From Veronia nyctiphanis (GTDB lineage: Bacteria > Pseudomonadota > Gammaproteobacteria > Enterobacterales > Vibrionaceae), in contig NZ_PEIB01000011.1 in NCBI RefSeq assembly GCF_004116385.1, positions 79,451-143,450 on the forward strand: a stretch of 64,000 nt of DNA, in the 5' to 3' direction. Under the pieces are notes generated by a model. It was not told where the DNA came from and ran no database searches. It was given only the letters and a program-made list of their open reading frames with translations. Shown one piece after another: positions 1 through 8,416 of the stretch (position 1 is the first letter of the stretch; each line of letters begins with the position of its first letter). The translations under genes were made by a program, and so were the position numbers.

Positions 1-522
1 TGAAACAGGCGGAAGATTTCGGATCTCATCGCCAATTTTCCTTGCCAAAGGGGCCAGCTCTTCAACAGTCCTGTTGCCCACCAACACGAGCTGAAGGACA
101 TCCTGTTTAAACTCGAACGTCCTTACGTTCAGAGGCTTCATGTCGTCAGGGAAATCAGAGATAGCATCAACTTTCTCTTTTATTTTGATCAGCGTGTCGT
201 CTAAATCGAGCTTTTTATCGATTTCAAGAGACATGCGGGCTCTGCTTCTTTTGGCTTCCGACACCACCTTCTTAATGCCATTGACGTCTTTCAGCGCGTC
301 CTCAATTTTTATGATGATGTTTTCTTCGATATCCAAGACGGAAGCGCCGGGGTATGAGGCCGTTATATTGATGTAATTTATTTCGATGTTGGGGAACATC
401 TGTCGTTGGATAGAGGTGTAGCTCACCGCTCCCATAATGACGATGAACATCATCATTAAATTTGCAGCGACAGGGGTTCTGGCGAAGTACGCAATCAGTC
501 CTTTGTGTTGTTGCTCAGTCAT
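1..522 (-). CDS. RND-family efflux permease, N-terminal part (cut by window edge)
   Basis: The first 174 codons of an inner-membrane RND (AcrB/HAE1-type) proton-driven exporter. The frame is open to the window edge, so about 850 residues are missing. The N-terminus has the usual cytoplasmic start, a first membrane helix (about residues 17-37) and then the porter-domain signature FPNIEINYINITASYPGA, where RND pumps place their first periplasmic motif. The ATG at 522 lies 10 nt after the stop of the adaptor gene, so the two are cotranscribed as adaptor then pump. The substrate cannot be told from this part. No outer-membrane channel gene is visible in the window. Confidence 0.85.
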   Translation of the reverse strand, partial: MTEQQHKGLIAYFARTPVAANLMMMFIVIMGAVSYTSIQRQMFPNIEINYINITASYPGASVLDIEENIIIKIEDALKDVNGIKKVVSEAKRSRARMSLEIDKKLDLDDTLIKIKEKVDAISDFPDDMKPLNVRTFEFKQDVLQLVLVGNRTVEELAPLARKIGDEIRNLPPVS

Positions 523-532
523 TCAGCAACCC

Positions 533-1660
533 CTATTGCGCTGAGGACGGAAGGGCATTGACCGCCATTCCATTCTGAGGGAAATCAGGCAGAGTAATAA
601 CCAACTTATCGCCGTCAGTAATATCCCCCCGCACATACACAAACTCACCAGACTGATAAATCACGTCAACAGAACGTTTTTCAAGCGTATTGGTGTCATT
701 CACGATCCACACCGACGAATTTTGCAATGCCTCTTGTCTCAGCATGAAAACGTCCTCTAATGACTTCCCTGACAACGTAACTGTCGCATATGTACCGAGA
801 TTTAACGTAGGCTCACCTGACAACAGAGAGTATGGGTCCTCAATACTGACAACCAGGCCTGACATTCTCGTCTTGCTATCAACGATACCAATATTTCGAA
901 CAACCTTAGCCGCTCGCAGCCCATTAATGGATTCGGCATTAATTGAAACATTGATATCCTGTAATTTGGCGGGCAGGTGTTTGATATCGAAACCAGCAAT
1001 TGGTAAATGAATTTCCGCTGTTTCGACGTTGCTGAGGGTTGCTAGCTGGGCCCCCCTATTAACAAACTGCCCTGCTCCCAGAGATTTTGAAATGACTAGC
1101 GCATTGAATGGCGAAAGTATTTTGCAATTTTCCAAATCGCGTTTCGCACGCTGCAGCGCAGCTTTCGCTGACTTCACACGAGCATTTGCACTGAGTAACT
1201 GAGGCTTTCGGAGAAACAAAGAGGTGACTTTGTCTTTCGACATTGCTTTCGCCTGACGAGCAGCAACATCACCCAACGCTTTTTCTTCAATCAACGCGGC
1301 TTTGGCAGATGCAAGCTGGGCTTCGGCTTCAATCACAGCGGCTTGATAATCATCGTCTTCGACAACAAATAAAACTTCGCCCCGATTCACAATTCCACCG
1401 ACCACAAAGTTTGGGTGAAGCGGGCCAACAACTCCGGCGACCCGTGACGACAAGCTAGTCGATTCAGCGGAAGACACTTCACCAAAGCTTGTCAGCGTCA
1501 CCTGATGGTCAATTTCTCTTGCGATGGTTATGGTGACACTCGGGATATTTTTCTCTCTTGGAGGCTTTTCTTTTTTGTCCCCCAATTGGGTCATTACGTA
1601 GTAGCCGCCCGCACTGGCGATAAGAATCATGATTGGTAATAACCAACGCAACACACTCAC
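533..1660 (-). CDS. RND efflux periplasmic adaptor (membrane fusion protein)
   Basis: A 375-residue HlyD/AcrA-type adaptor that would link the downstream RND permease to an outer-membrane channel. Residues 5-25 form a signal anchor. A biotinyl-lipoyl-like half (ESTSLSSRVAGVV, about residues 66-79) is followed by an alpha-helical hairpin rich in Ala, Glu and Lys (about 110-175). The second lipoyl half contains SPFNALVISKSLGAGQFV, and beta-barrel and membrane-proximal domains follow. The start is GTG, preceded by AAGGTGA. It is the first gene of an operon with the permease, and no regulator gene is adjacent. Confidence 0.85.
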   Translation of the reverse strand: MSVLRWLLPIMILIASAGGYYVMTQLGDKKEKPPREKNIPSVTITIAREIDHQVTLTSFGEVSSAESTSLSSRVAGVVGPLHPNFVVGGIVNRGEVLFVVEDDDYQAAVIEAEAQLASAKAALIEEKALGDVAARQAKAMSKDKVTSLFLRKPQLLSANARVKSAKAALQRAKRDLENCKILSPFNALVISKSLGAGQFVNRGAQLATLSNVETAEIHLPIAGFDIKHLPAKLQDINVSINAESINGLRAAKVVRNIGIVDSKTRMSGLVVSIEDPYSLLSGEPTLNLGTYATVTLSGKSLEDVFMLRQEALQNSSVWIVNDTNTLEKRSVDVIYQSGEFVYVRGDITDGDKLVITLPDFPQNGMAVNALPSSAQ

Positions 1661-1910
1661 AAATATTCACCTTGCTAAATACAGGCCGCTTAAATGGCGA
1701 CTTCGTCAAAGGATCGAACAATGAAATACAATGCCAAAGATTACGTTGCTTATCTTTCTCTTGATTCAGACGCAACGAACAATACCATATAAACAATAGG
1801 TCAATATGTTGAAAAGTCAGCAATATATAGCGATGGGGATAAGTGAAAAAATTTAGTGAGATGACAAAAAGTGGAAAGTGGAAGCATAGAGCCCCCACTA
1901 ACGTAAGTAA

Positions 1911-2384
1911 TTACAAATTCGCTAAAACGTATTCAGCTTTACTCACTTCAAAAGACTTTGGTGCTTCAACGAAAACATCTGTGACAACGCCTTTCTCGAT
2001 AACCATTGCATAGCGTTGAGAGCGCACACCGCCAAAGCCTGCGGTATCCATTTCAAGCCCCAGCGCTTTAGTAAAGCTTGCGTCACCATCTGCCAGCATT
2101 GCAATGTCACCGGCATTTTGTGCCTCACCCCATGCTTTCATTACAAATGCATCGTTCACAGATACACACGCAACCAAATCCACACCCTTAGCCTTAAGTT
2201 CGTCGGCTAATACGACGTAGCCTGGAAGGTGAGCTTCAGAGCATGTTGGCGTGAATGCACCCGGCACAGCAAATAAAACCACTTTTTTATCTGCAAACAG
2301 TTCTCCGACTTGATGTGATTGCATGCCCTCTGAAGTTAGCTCACTCAAAGTCGCAGACGGTAAAGGTTGGCCTTTTTCAATCAT
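1911..2384 (-). CDS. Peroxiredoxin, Prx5/AhpE-like (redoxin family)
   Basis: A 157-residue thiol peroxidase that reduces hydrogen peroxide or organic peroxides. The peroxidatic cysteine sits in PGAFTPTCS (about residues 43-51), the Prx5 signature. GFGGVRSQRYAMVIEKG carries the conserved Arg of the active site. The length matches stand-alone Prx5 proteins that use glutathione or glutaredoxin. The ATG at 2384 is chosen because AAGGAAAT precedes it at good spacing; an upstream in-frame Met has no ribosome site. The gene is monocistronic, and no OxyR site was identified by eye. Confidence 0.9.
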   Translation of the reverse strand: MIEKGQPLPSATLSELTSEGMQSHQVGELFADKKVVLFAVPGAFTPTCSEAHLPGYVVLADELKAKGVDLVACVSVNDAFVMKAWGEAQNAGDIAMLADGDASFTKALGLEMDTAGFGGVRSQRYAMVIEKGVVTDVFVEAPKSFEVSKAEYVLANL

Positions 2385-2732
2385 GGTTATTTCCTTCCTA
2401 CATAGAGATTTGGCCTGATAGTGCACTAAATCAAGCATCAACTGCAGCTAATACTTTTATTTATGTGCCTGAGGATCATTTCTGCCCTCAACCGTGAAAA
2501 AATTTTTGAACGTCGCCGCAGTAAATGACTCAACACGTTGAATGAATGGTGCTTTACAGAACAAATGATACGCATCAAAACACAATAATTTCACAGTGTA
2601 TGCGCTGTGCCTGCGGCACTCAGCAAATACTGTCCATATGACAACTGTGACTTCAGCCCACGAGCTGCAGCAATCATCCCTGACCGCACACGAATATCGA
2701 GTAACCAATGATGAAATATACGGAAATAAAGC
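2385..2732. other. Intergenic region between divergent peroxiredoxin and GNAT genes
   Basis: About 350 bases without a convincing gene. It must hold the promoters of both flanking genes. I see no operator-like palindrome, and the short reading frames here lack ribosome sites and have no recognisable sequence. Confidence 0.5.
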
Positions 2733-3197
2733 ATGGGAAATATCCAATACTTTCCTGCAGCAAAAAACTGCGGGGCAGAATGTGAGGCAGTATTAAGAAC
2801 ATTACCAGAATGGTTTGGCTGTGAAGACTCACTTGCCGAATATGTCTCTGAAATCGACAACATGGATACATATACCGCGAGAGAATGCGGTAGAACAGTT
2901 GGCTTTTTTACGATCAGCGAGCACTTTGAAACTTCAGCAGAGCTGCATGTTTTGGGTATAGAACGCGAGTATCATCGACATGGAATTGGCAGTCACCTGC
3001 TCAAAAATGTCGAAGACGCACTCAGAAGCAAAGGTGTTAAGTTTCTTCAGGTAAAAACCCTTAGCCCCAAAGCAGGGAATGCAGATTATGCCCTTACGAT
3101 GAAATTTTACCTAAAGCATGGCTTTATGGCGCTGGAAGACTTCGACGATCTGTGGGGAGAAGACACCCCTTGCAGGCAGCTCATTAAAGTTCTTTAG
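2733..3197 (+). CDS. GNAT family N-acetyltransferase
   Basis: A 154-residue acetyltransferase fold. The acetyl-CoA pyrophosphate loop is REYHRHGIGSHLL (about residues 78-90), matching the R/Q-x-x-G-x-G/A consensus of motif A. KFYLKHGFMALEDF near the C-terminus is the typical motif B, with a Tyr and the FY-x-x-x-GF pattern. The start at 2733 has GGAAATAAAG upstream. The acceptor is unknown: the family acetylates amines of antibiotics, amino acids or proteins, and nothing nearby narrows this. The gene is alone on its strand. Confidence 0.85.
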   Translation: MGNIQYFPAAKNCGAECEAVLRTLPEWFGCEDSLAEYVSEIDNMDTYTARECGRTVGFFTISEHFETSAELHVLGIEREYHRHGIGSHLLKNVEDALRSKGVKFLQVKTLSPKAGNADYALTMKFYLKHGFMALEDFDDLWGEDTPCRQLIKVL

Positions 3198-3638
3198 AGC
3201 CCGTCAGAGGCTGATAGAAGCAACAACAGCTTCGTTCGACACATCACAGGTCCGCGGTTCATTATTCATATCGCGGGCCTGATTTTATATGGCCGCAACC
3301 CGAATAATGTATACGCCTTTTACCAGGGCATCTAACATTAAACAGATATCATCATTTTTTCTATTTTTTTTGGAACTAAATTTGACTGACTGACACTGAA
3401 AGAAGTCGGTACTGAGTAAGCATTAAAGCAATTACTAATGAATGATGACAGGTTGTTCATAAAACAAGCCCAATTCAGACAGTTCAAGACTTATTTATAA
3501 TTATGTCTCGACTTTGAGCCATTCTACTTCGCCAGATTTTTCAGCAACGTTGCTATGATAAATGTTGCTTAACTATCAAATCAAGACGAAACTGACAGTA
3601 TTATGGTCAACGGTTATTTATAGGGATTTCATTTAAAG
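3198..3638. other. Intergenic region with no visible gene
   Basis: About 440 bases between the GNAT gene and a doubtful small frame. It is moderately AT-rich with scattered short stops in all frames. No strong hairpin, repeat or RNA gene was seen. Confidence 0.4.
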
Positions 3639-3869
3639 ATGAGTTGTAAAATTATTCCCATTGGATCAACTCACAAAAGCGCGTCACTTGCAGATAAAAA
3701 CGACAACAGTGTTGAGCCGTCTTCTGAAAGAAAAGAGAACACGGAAAGAGTAAGAAAACAATGTCGCAAGTACGAGATAACGCAAGTGGGTGGACGGCGG
3801 CTGCCTCCAGAAAAAAGAGAGCTGATCTGCAAATGGAAAATCGCCAACTGTAAAAGCGACTCTCCTTAG
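3639..3869 (+). CDS. Small hypothetical basic protein (doubtful)
   Basis: A 76-codon frame rich in Lys, Arg, Glu and Ser, with four cysteines and no membrane segment. I do not recognise it. The nearest purine-rich stretch (AGGGA) is about 14 nt before the ATG, too far for a good ribosome site. It stands alone between two non-coding stretches, so it may be a chance frame. A charged, soluble composition is its only argument for coding. Confidence 0.3.
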   Translation: MSCKIIPIGSTHKSASLADKNDNSVEPSSERKENTERVRKQCRKYEITQVGGRRLPPEKRELICKWKIANCKSDSP

Positions 3870-4048
3870 ATATTCTGCGGGATCCTTTCTCGCGTCTTCA
3901 TGCCTTATTTTAAACTTTCCCTATCGGTTCCTTCGCTGAAACATTAATCGCTTGTCGGCTCTCGCTCAAACCAACACATTTTGAACTTATAAGTACCTGG
4001 CTACATCCCCCCTAAATATCTCTTGAATCACTTCAACTTTTCAGCTAG

Positions 4049-4063
4049 TGATAATAATTATCA
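4049..4063. promoter_or_regulatory. Fur box (perfect 7-1-7 palindrome)
   Basis: TGATAATAATTATCA is an exact match to the 7-1-7 Fur consensus TGATAATnATTATCA. It ends 17 nt before the ATG of the dapD-like gene, so ferric uptake regulator bound to iron would block transcription there. Regulation is inferred from the site alone. Confidence 0.85.
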
Positions 4064-4080
4064 ATTACAAGGAAGTTAGA

Positions 4081-4908
4081 ATGATAAGACATGGGCACAA
4101 GTACATTGATGTCAACACTGGTATTACGCTCGATAGTTGGTTTCCACGCAGTAACAAGTCTATTGAGCGCCATTGCCTAGCGATTGAAAAAGGATTAATT
4201 AGGGGTGAGTGTTTTACGCTTGAAATACATGACCTGTCAGAGCCACCTCTGAGTACCGAAGATGCTTATCTTCGACTTCACTTACTCTCCGAATGTGCAA
4301 CCAAGCCTAATGAGATAAATCTAGAGGGTATTTTCTCTTTGCTGCCAAATGTCGCTTGGACATCTGCCGGCCCAGTACTTCCCGCTCATGTAGAGACACT
4401 TAAAGCTGCCATTTCGAAAGAGCCACACCACCTCACCGTTACCTCTATCGACAAATTCCCCAGAATGACTAACTACGTTATTCCTGAAGGAGTGAGGATC
4501 GGCGATGCGGACAGAATCCGCCTCGGGGCACATCTAGCGCCCGGTACAACGGTCATGCATGAGGGTTTTGTGAATTTTAACGCGGGTACACTTGGCGCAT
4601 CAATGGTTGAGGGACGCGTTACGCCGGGTGTCGTCGTTGGAAAAAACTCTGATGTCGGCGCGGGATCATCTATTATGGGAACCCTTTCAGGTGGCGGAAA
4701 ACAGGTAAATTCCCTAGGTAGAAATACCTTGCTCGGCGCAAATGCAGGCACCGGAATTTCGCTTGGTGATGAGTGTATAGTTGAAGCTGGCCTTTATCTT
4801 ACTGCGGGCACCAAGGTACGCTTGCCTGATGGAGAGGTAGTCAGTGCTCGCGTATTATCAGGGCACTCCGGCCTTCTTTTTCGCCGCAATAGTCAAACTG
4901 GCAGCTAG
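4081..4908 (+). CDS. dapD: Short DapD-like tetrahydrodipicolinate N-succinyltransferase, Fur-controlled
   Basis: A left-handed beta-helix acyltransferase of 275 residues. It matches the longer DapD type of Pseudomonas, Vibrio and actinobacteria, which succinylates tetrahydrodipicolinate in lysine/DAP synthesis. Core motifs are intact: [69 protein letters not shown] and the C-terminal [10 protein letters not shown]. That family is usually about 340 residues, so roughly 65-70 N-terminal residues are missing. The ATG at 4081 has AAGGAAG upstream, which argues that the short form is real. A perfect Fur box lies just upstream, unusual for a lysine gene. It may be an iron-responsive paralogue or act on another acceptor. 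Confidence 0.75.
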   Translation: MIRHGHKYIDVNTGITLDSWFPRSNKSIERHCLAIEKGLIRGECFTLEIHDLSEPPLSTEDAYLRLHLLSECATKPNEINLEGIFSLLPNVAWTSAGPVLPAHVETLKAAISKEPHHLTVTSIDKFPRMTNYVIPEGVRIGDADRIRLGAHLAPGTTVMHEGFVNFNAGTLGASMVEGRVTPGVVVGKNSDVGAGSSIMGTLSGGGKQVNSLGRNTLLGANAGTGISLGDECIVEAGLYLTAGTKVRLPDGEVVSARVLSGHSGLLFRRNSQTGS

Positions 4909-5080
4909 AGGCATTGCCAACCGATTCCTCTCGTTGGGGCGGTCTAAACCAAAACCTGCACAGCAACGACTAATCCCCACCAAGTCTGCGGTCTCGACGG
5001 GACCGCACTGAATCGAACAACATTGAACCCGATCAATCTCTAAAGTCTCAATCTTCAGCTTGAAAAAATACAAATGTTAT

Positions 5081-5095
5081 TGATAATTATTATCA
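5081..5095. promoter_or_regulatory. Fur box (perfect 7-1-7 palindrome)
   Basis: TGATAATTATTATCA matches the Fur 7-1-7 consensus exactly and ends 24 nt before the ATG of the FagA-like gene. It would give iron repression of the fagA-like/fumC operon. It is a second, separate site from the one before the dapD-like gene. Confidence 0.85.
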
Positions 5096-5119
5096 TTGCG
5101 ATTTAAAAGAGACTTTACC

Positions 5120-5497
5120 ATGCCAGATAATGCTGCGCTTTATCGTACATTCTTTGCTGAGGAAGAACGCTTTCTCTCCAATGAATGTCAGGAAGGGTTC
5201 GAGTACGACATCATTGTAGGCTATATCTCTGCAGGGCTTAATCTTACAGGGGTATATTGCAGCGAGGGTGCGCAAACTAACGCGCTTCTTGAAGAATTGT
5301 TCCTCCGTCGAGTCTACTACAACATGCTAATGGCAATTGGATGTGTGAATCGTTCAGATATTTTCCGCCAACTTTGCATTGATCATATTCATGGACCTTT
5401 GATTGCACTTAAGAGGTACTACATTGAATTTGATGGCGGCCATGAAAAGTTTCTTTCGCTTCAGCACGACCTCCAGAAGGTTTGCTTTTTTCACTAA
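5120..5497 (+). CDS. Small FagA-like protein, Fur-regulated, upstream of fumC
   Basis: A 125-residue soluble protein with no membrane segment. It sits 16 nt before fumC and behind a Fur box, the position of fagA (fumarase-associated gene A) in pseudomonad iron-starvation operons. A weak sequence echo supports this: RQLCIDHIHGPLIALKRYY has the Leu-Cys-x-Asp ... Pro-Leu ... Leu spacing I recall from FagA. Its biochemical function is unknown. The ATG at 5120 has AAAAGAGAC upstream and is preferred over an upstream Met. The FagA label rests mainly on context. Confidence 0.55.
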   Translation: MPDNAALYRTFFAEEERFLSNECQEGFEYDIIVGYISAGLNLTGVYCSEGAQTNALLEELFLRRVYYNMLMAIGCVNRSDIFRQLCIDHIHGPLIALKRYYIEFDGGHEKFLSLQHDLQKVCFFH

Positions 5498-5513
5498 AAT
5501 TCAGGACCACTAA

Positions 5514-6895
5514 ATGCAAGACCATAGAATAGAAAAAGACAGTATGGGCGACGTTCATGTTCCCGCTGATGCGCTTTATCAAGCCCAGACTCAAAGAGCT
5601 GTTGATAACTTCACAGTGAGTAGCCTGACAATGCCGTCTCAGTTTATCAAGCGCTGGTGACAATTAAGCACGCTGCTGCGTTGGCAAACGCAAAGTTAGG
5701 CCTGCTTGATGGCAACATTGCCAATGCGATAGCGGAAAGTTGCCAGTTACTGCTTGAAAGTGATTTTGAAAAACAGTTCCCGGTCGATGTTTTCCAGACG
5801 GGTTCAGGCACAAGCTCTAATATGAACGCTAATGAGGTTATCGCCACATTAGCGAGTGCCAAACTTGGCGAGCCTGTCAGCCCCAATGACCATGTGAATA
5901 TGGGTCAGAGCAGTAATGACGTTATCCCTACCGCGATCCAAGTGTCATCTGCTGTCGCGGTATACGAACAATTATTGCCTGCGTTGAGACATTTAAGTGA
6001 GCAGCTTAAAATAAAAAGCGACGACTTGAACGATGTTGTGAAAACAGGTCGCACACACCTCATGGATGCGATGCCAGTTACCTTTGGGCAAGAGCTTCGC
6101 GGCTGGCAGTCACAAATTGAAGCAGCTATGGCAGGCATAGATAATAGTCTCGGCCAAGTACAAGCATTGGCACAAGGTGGCACGGCCGTTGGCACTGGCA
6201 TTAATGCCCACAGCGACTTTGCTGCTCTGTTCGCGCAAGAGATGACTGCGCTGACAAGTGTCAGTTTCCAACCAAGCCAAGACTTTTTCTATAATTTGTC
6301 AACCCAGGATGCCATTGTGGCGCTATCTGGTCAGCTGAAAACGCTGTCAGTCGCATTGATGAAGGTATCTAACGACTTGCGTTGGATGAATTCAGGCCCT
6401 CTCGCAGGATTAGGTGAGATTGAGCTAAAAGCGCTGCAACCCGGATCGTCAATTATGCCGGGTAAAGTAAACCCAGTGATCCCTGAGGCTGTTGCAATGA
6501 CGTGCGCACAGGTTATCGGTAACGACACGACTATCACTATTGCTGGCCAGTCAGGTAACTTTCAGCTAAACGTTATGCTCCCTGTCGTCGCTTTCAATAT
6601 TATTCAAAGCATCGAGATCCTAGCTAATAGTTCGAGCTTGTTAGCGGACAAAGCCATCTCTTCATTCGTCGTTCGTAAAGATAACCTTGATGCAGCGCTG
6701 TCAAAAAACCCGATTCTGGTGACAGCGTTGAACCCAGTAATTGGTTACCTTAAAGCGGCGGAGGTTGCTAAAAAAGCCTATAAAGAGCAACGACCTATCA
6801 TCGATGTCGCGGAAGAGGAAACAGACCTGGGTCGTTCAGAGCTTGAACGTCTTCTTAACCCCAGAAAACTCACTCAAGGCGGTATTGCAGACTAA
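5514..6895 (+). CDS. fumC: Fumarate hydratase class II (FumC), interrupted by one frame change
   Basis: An iron-independent fumarase that interconverts fumarate and malate. Translation starts at 5514 ([20 protein letters not shown]), runs to about 5651 and meets TGA. The protein continues at once in the next frame with [18 protein letters not shown] single G lost from AAGGCG would restore 460 residues, the normal length. Signature motifs are present: [37 protein letters not shown] and [12 protein letters not shown], the class II lyase signature. A Fur box upstream of the linked small gene fits the known swap to FumC when iron-sulphur fumarases fail. The frame change is probably a base-call error. 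Confidence 0.9.
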
Positions 6896-6918
6896 TCGGC
6901 TTGTTTTTATGAAACTAA

Positions 6919-6945
6919 AAAGGCAGCGAGAAGCTGCCTTTTTCT
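6919..6945 (+). terminator. Rho-independent terminator after fumC
   Basis: A 9-bp stem AAAGGCAGC/GCTGCCTTT with a 5-nt loop and a following T run. It lies between the convergent fumC and SnoaL-like genes and could serve both strands. Confidence 0.85.
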
Positions 6946-6954
6946 GTTTTTGCC

Positions 6955-7425
6955 TTATTTACCCCAAAATGCATCTTCTGCTTTTTGGTCTTCTGAGAAC
7001 AACCATACTTCAACAATCTTGCCATCTTTTATCTTAAACAGATCGTGGCCTGTCATGTCGATGCTTGTATTGCCTTTTTTACCGCTAAACGCTACTTCAA
7101 CGGACACCAAGTTACCGTTAGCCATCACGTCACCATTTTGTTTAACGACGAATGTTCCCTGCGTGTCCTGCATCATTCCACCAATCATCTGGCCGATAAC
7201 TCTGAATCCATTTTTTGCACCCGAGTACTTATTTTTTCCCGGCTGATGCCAAACCACATTCTCTGCAAAAAAACCAGCAAACGTTTCCATGTCACCAGCG
7301 GCTAGAGAAGAAAAATAGGCCTCAATCATTTTAATATTGTCGTTTTCATGGCCGTGATGAGCTGCCGTCGCGTTAGCTGAAAAAGTGATAAGTAACGCCA
7401 TCATTATATTTTTTAGTGTGTTCAT
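6955..7425 (-). CDS. Secreted SnoaL/NTF2-like protein
   Basis: A 156-residue protein with a Sec signal peptide (MNTLKNIMMALLITFSANATA, cleaved before AHHGHEN). The mature part is a cone-shaped SnoaL/ketosteroid-isomerase-like fold. IKMIEAYFSSLAAGDMETFAGFFAENVVWHQPG is the usual N-terminal helix pair and strand, and HDLFKIKDGKIVEVWLFSED the closing strands. Such proteins are often annotated 'nuclear transport factor 2 family' with no known activity. The ATG at 7425 follows GGGAATC. The site may bind a small hydrophobic ligand. The real job is unknown. Confidence 0.75.
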   Translation of the reverse strand: MNTLKNIMMALLITFSANATAAHHGHENDNIKMIEAYFSSLAAGDMETFAGFFAENVVWHQPGKNKYSGAKNGFRVIGQMIGGMMQDTQGTFVVKQNGDVMANGNLVSVEVAFSGKKGNTSIDMTGHDLFKIKDGKIVEVWLFSEDQKAEDAFWGK

Positions 7426-7744
7426 TGTGATTCCCATATTTGTGTTTTGATTTGTTGAGAAAGAGAATAAAAAAAATTTGATCAACTGAGTAGAGAGCTT
7501 TTTTCTATTTCACTGATACGAAAAACGTAACAATCGACTCGAACCTAATTTAATAATTTATAACATGTAGTTACACTAAGACTCCTAATGTCCCTCTGTT
7601 AGCTACTCATGTTTCACATTGAAAGGATCGCTTCTTCTGGCTGTATGAGTAGCAATAAACACAGTCTGCCTTGCACCCAGAATAATAATCAGAAAAACTG
7701 CCAGACAGAGCTTCTACCTTATATGTGGGAAAACGGAATTAAGA
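7426..7744. other. Divergent intergenic region
   Basis: About 320 bases between the SnoaL-like gene (minus) and the TPR-like gene (plus). AT-rich tracts could hold both promoters. An overlapping frame at 7609-7803 is judged a shadow. Confidence 0.4.
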
Positions 7745-8404
7745 ATGAAAAATATACTCACAACGCTTTTTATTGTGTTTTTTTCTGTCGGCAGTTTAGC
7801 TGATATCTTCGATGATATCGAAAGCGCAGTAAATAAAATGAACATTGGTGCATTAGAGCAGTTTAACGAAGGCAAAACATATCGCGCGGCCTATGCGCAC
7901 TACCGACTGGCATTTTTGTATAATTTTTTAGGTGAGAAGAAAAAGGCCAAACGTCCATTAGAGAACGTTATTTCTCTTCTCGATGGAAAAGATGACTCAG
8001 AATCACTCATTTTGAAAGCATCTGCGCATGGCTTACAAATTGGTTTAAGCCCTATCAAAGCAGTATTTCTTGGCTCAAAGATTGATGATGCGCTGGAAGC
8101 TGCAGCGCAGAAAACGCCAGATAATCCAAGACTACTGATGACCAAAGCAGTGAATGCATTCAATACACCATCTTTGTTTGGGGGTAATAACGAACGCGCA
8201 CTTAGCCTGATAAACAAAGCTGAAAACGCATTTGCGCTGCCGTGTGATCAGGTGTGTTGGGGAAAGGCAGAAAATCAGATTTGGAAAGCGCTTATATTAC
8301 AGGAAATGAAGGGGCAAGACGCTTACATAGCCGCGCTGGAAGCATCCCTTCGGATTGATCCAGAAAATATCTGGGCGAGACAACTCATTGACGCCGCAAA
8401 ATAA
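7745..8404 (+). CDS. Periplasmic TPR-like protein of unknown function
   Basis: A 219-residue protein with a cleavable signal (MKNILTTLFIVFFSVGSLA). The mature part is alpha-helical with tetratricopeptide-like pairs: YRAAYAHYRLAFLYNFLGEKKKAKRPLENVI (residues about 44-75) and a C-terminal unit ending AALEASLRIDPENIWARQLI. CDQVCWGK holds two close cysteines that could form a disulphide. GGAATTAAGA precedes the ATG. TPR proteins of this kind are scaffolds, and no partner is suggested by the neighbourhood. Confidence 0.7.
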   Translation: MKNILTTLFIVFFSVGSLADIFDDIESAVNKMNIGALEQFNEGKTYRAAYAHYRLAFLYNFLGEKKKAKRPLENVISLLDGKDDSESLILKASAHGLQIGLSPIKAVFLGSKIDDALEAAAQKTPDNPRLLMTKAVNAFNTPSLFGGNNERALSLINKAENAFALPCDQVCWGKAENQIWKALILQEMKGQDAYIAALEASLRIDPENIWARQLIDAAK

Positions 8405-8416
8405 ACCAGCGATAGC

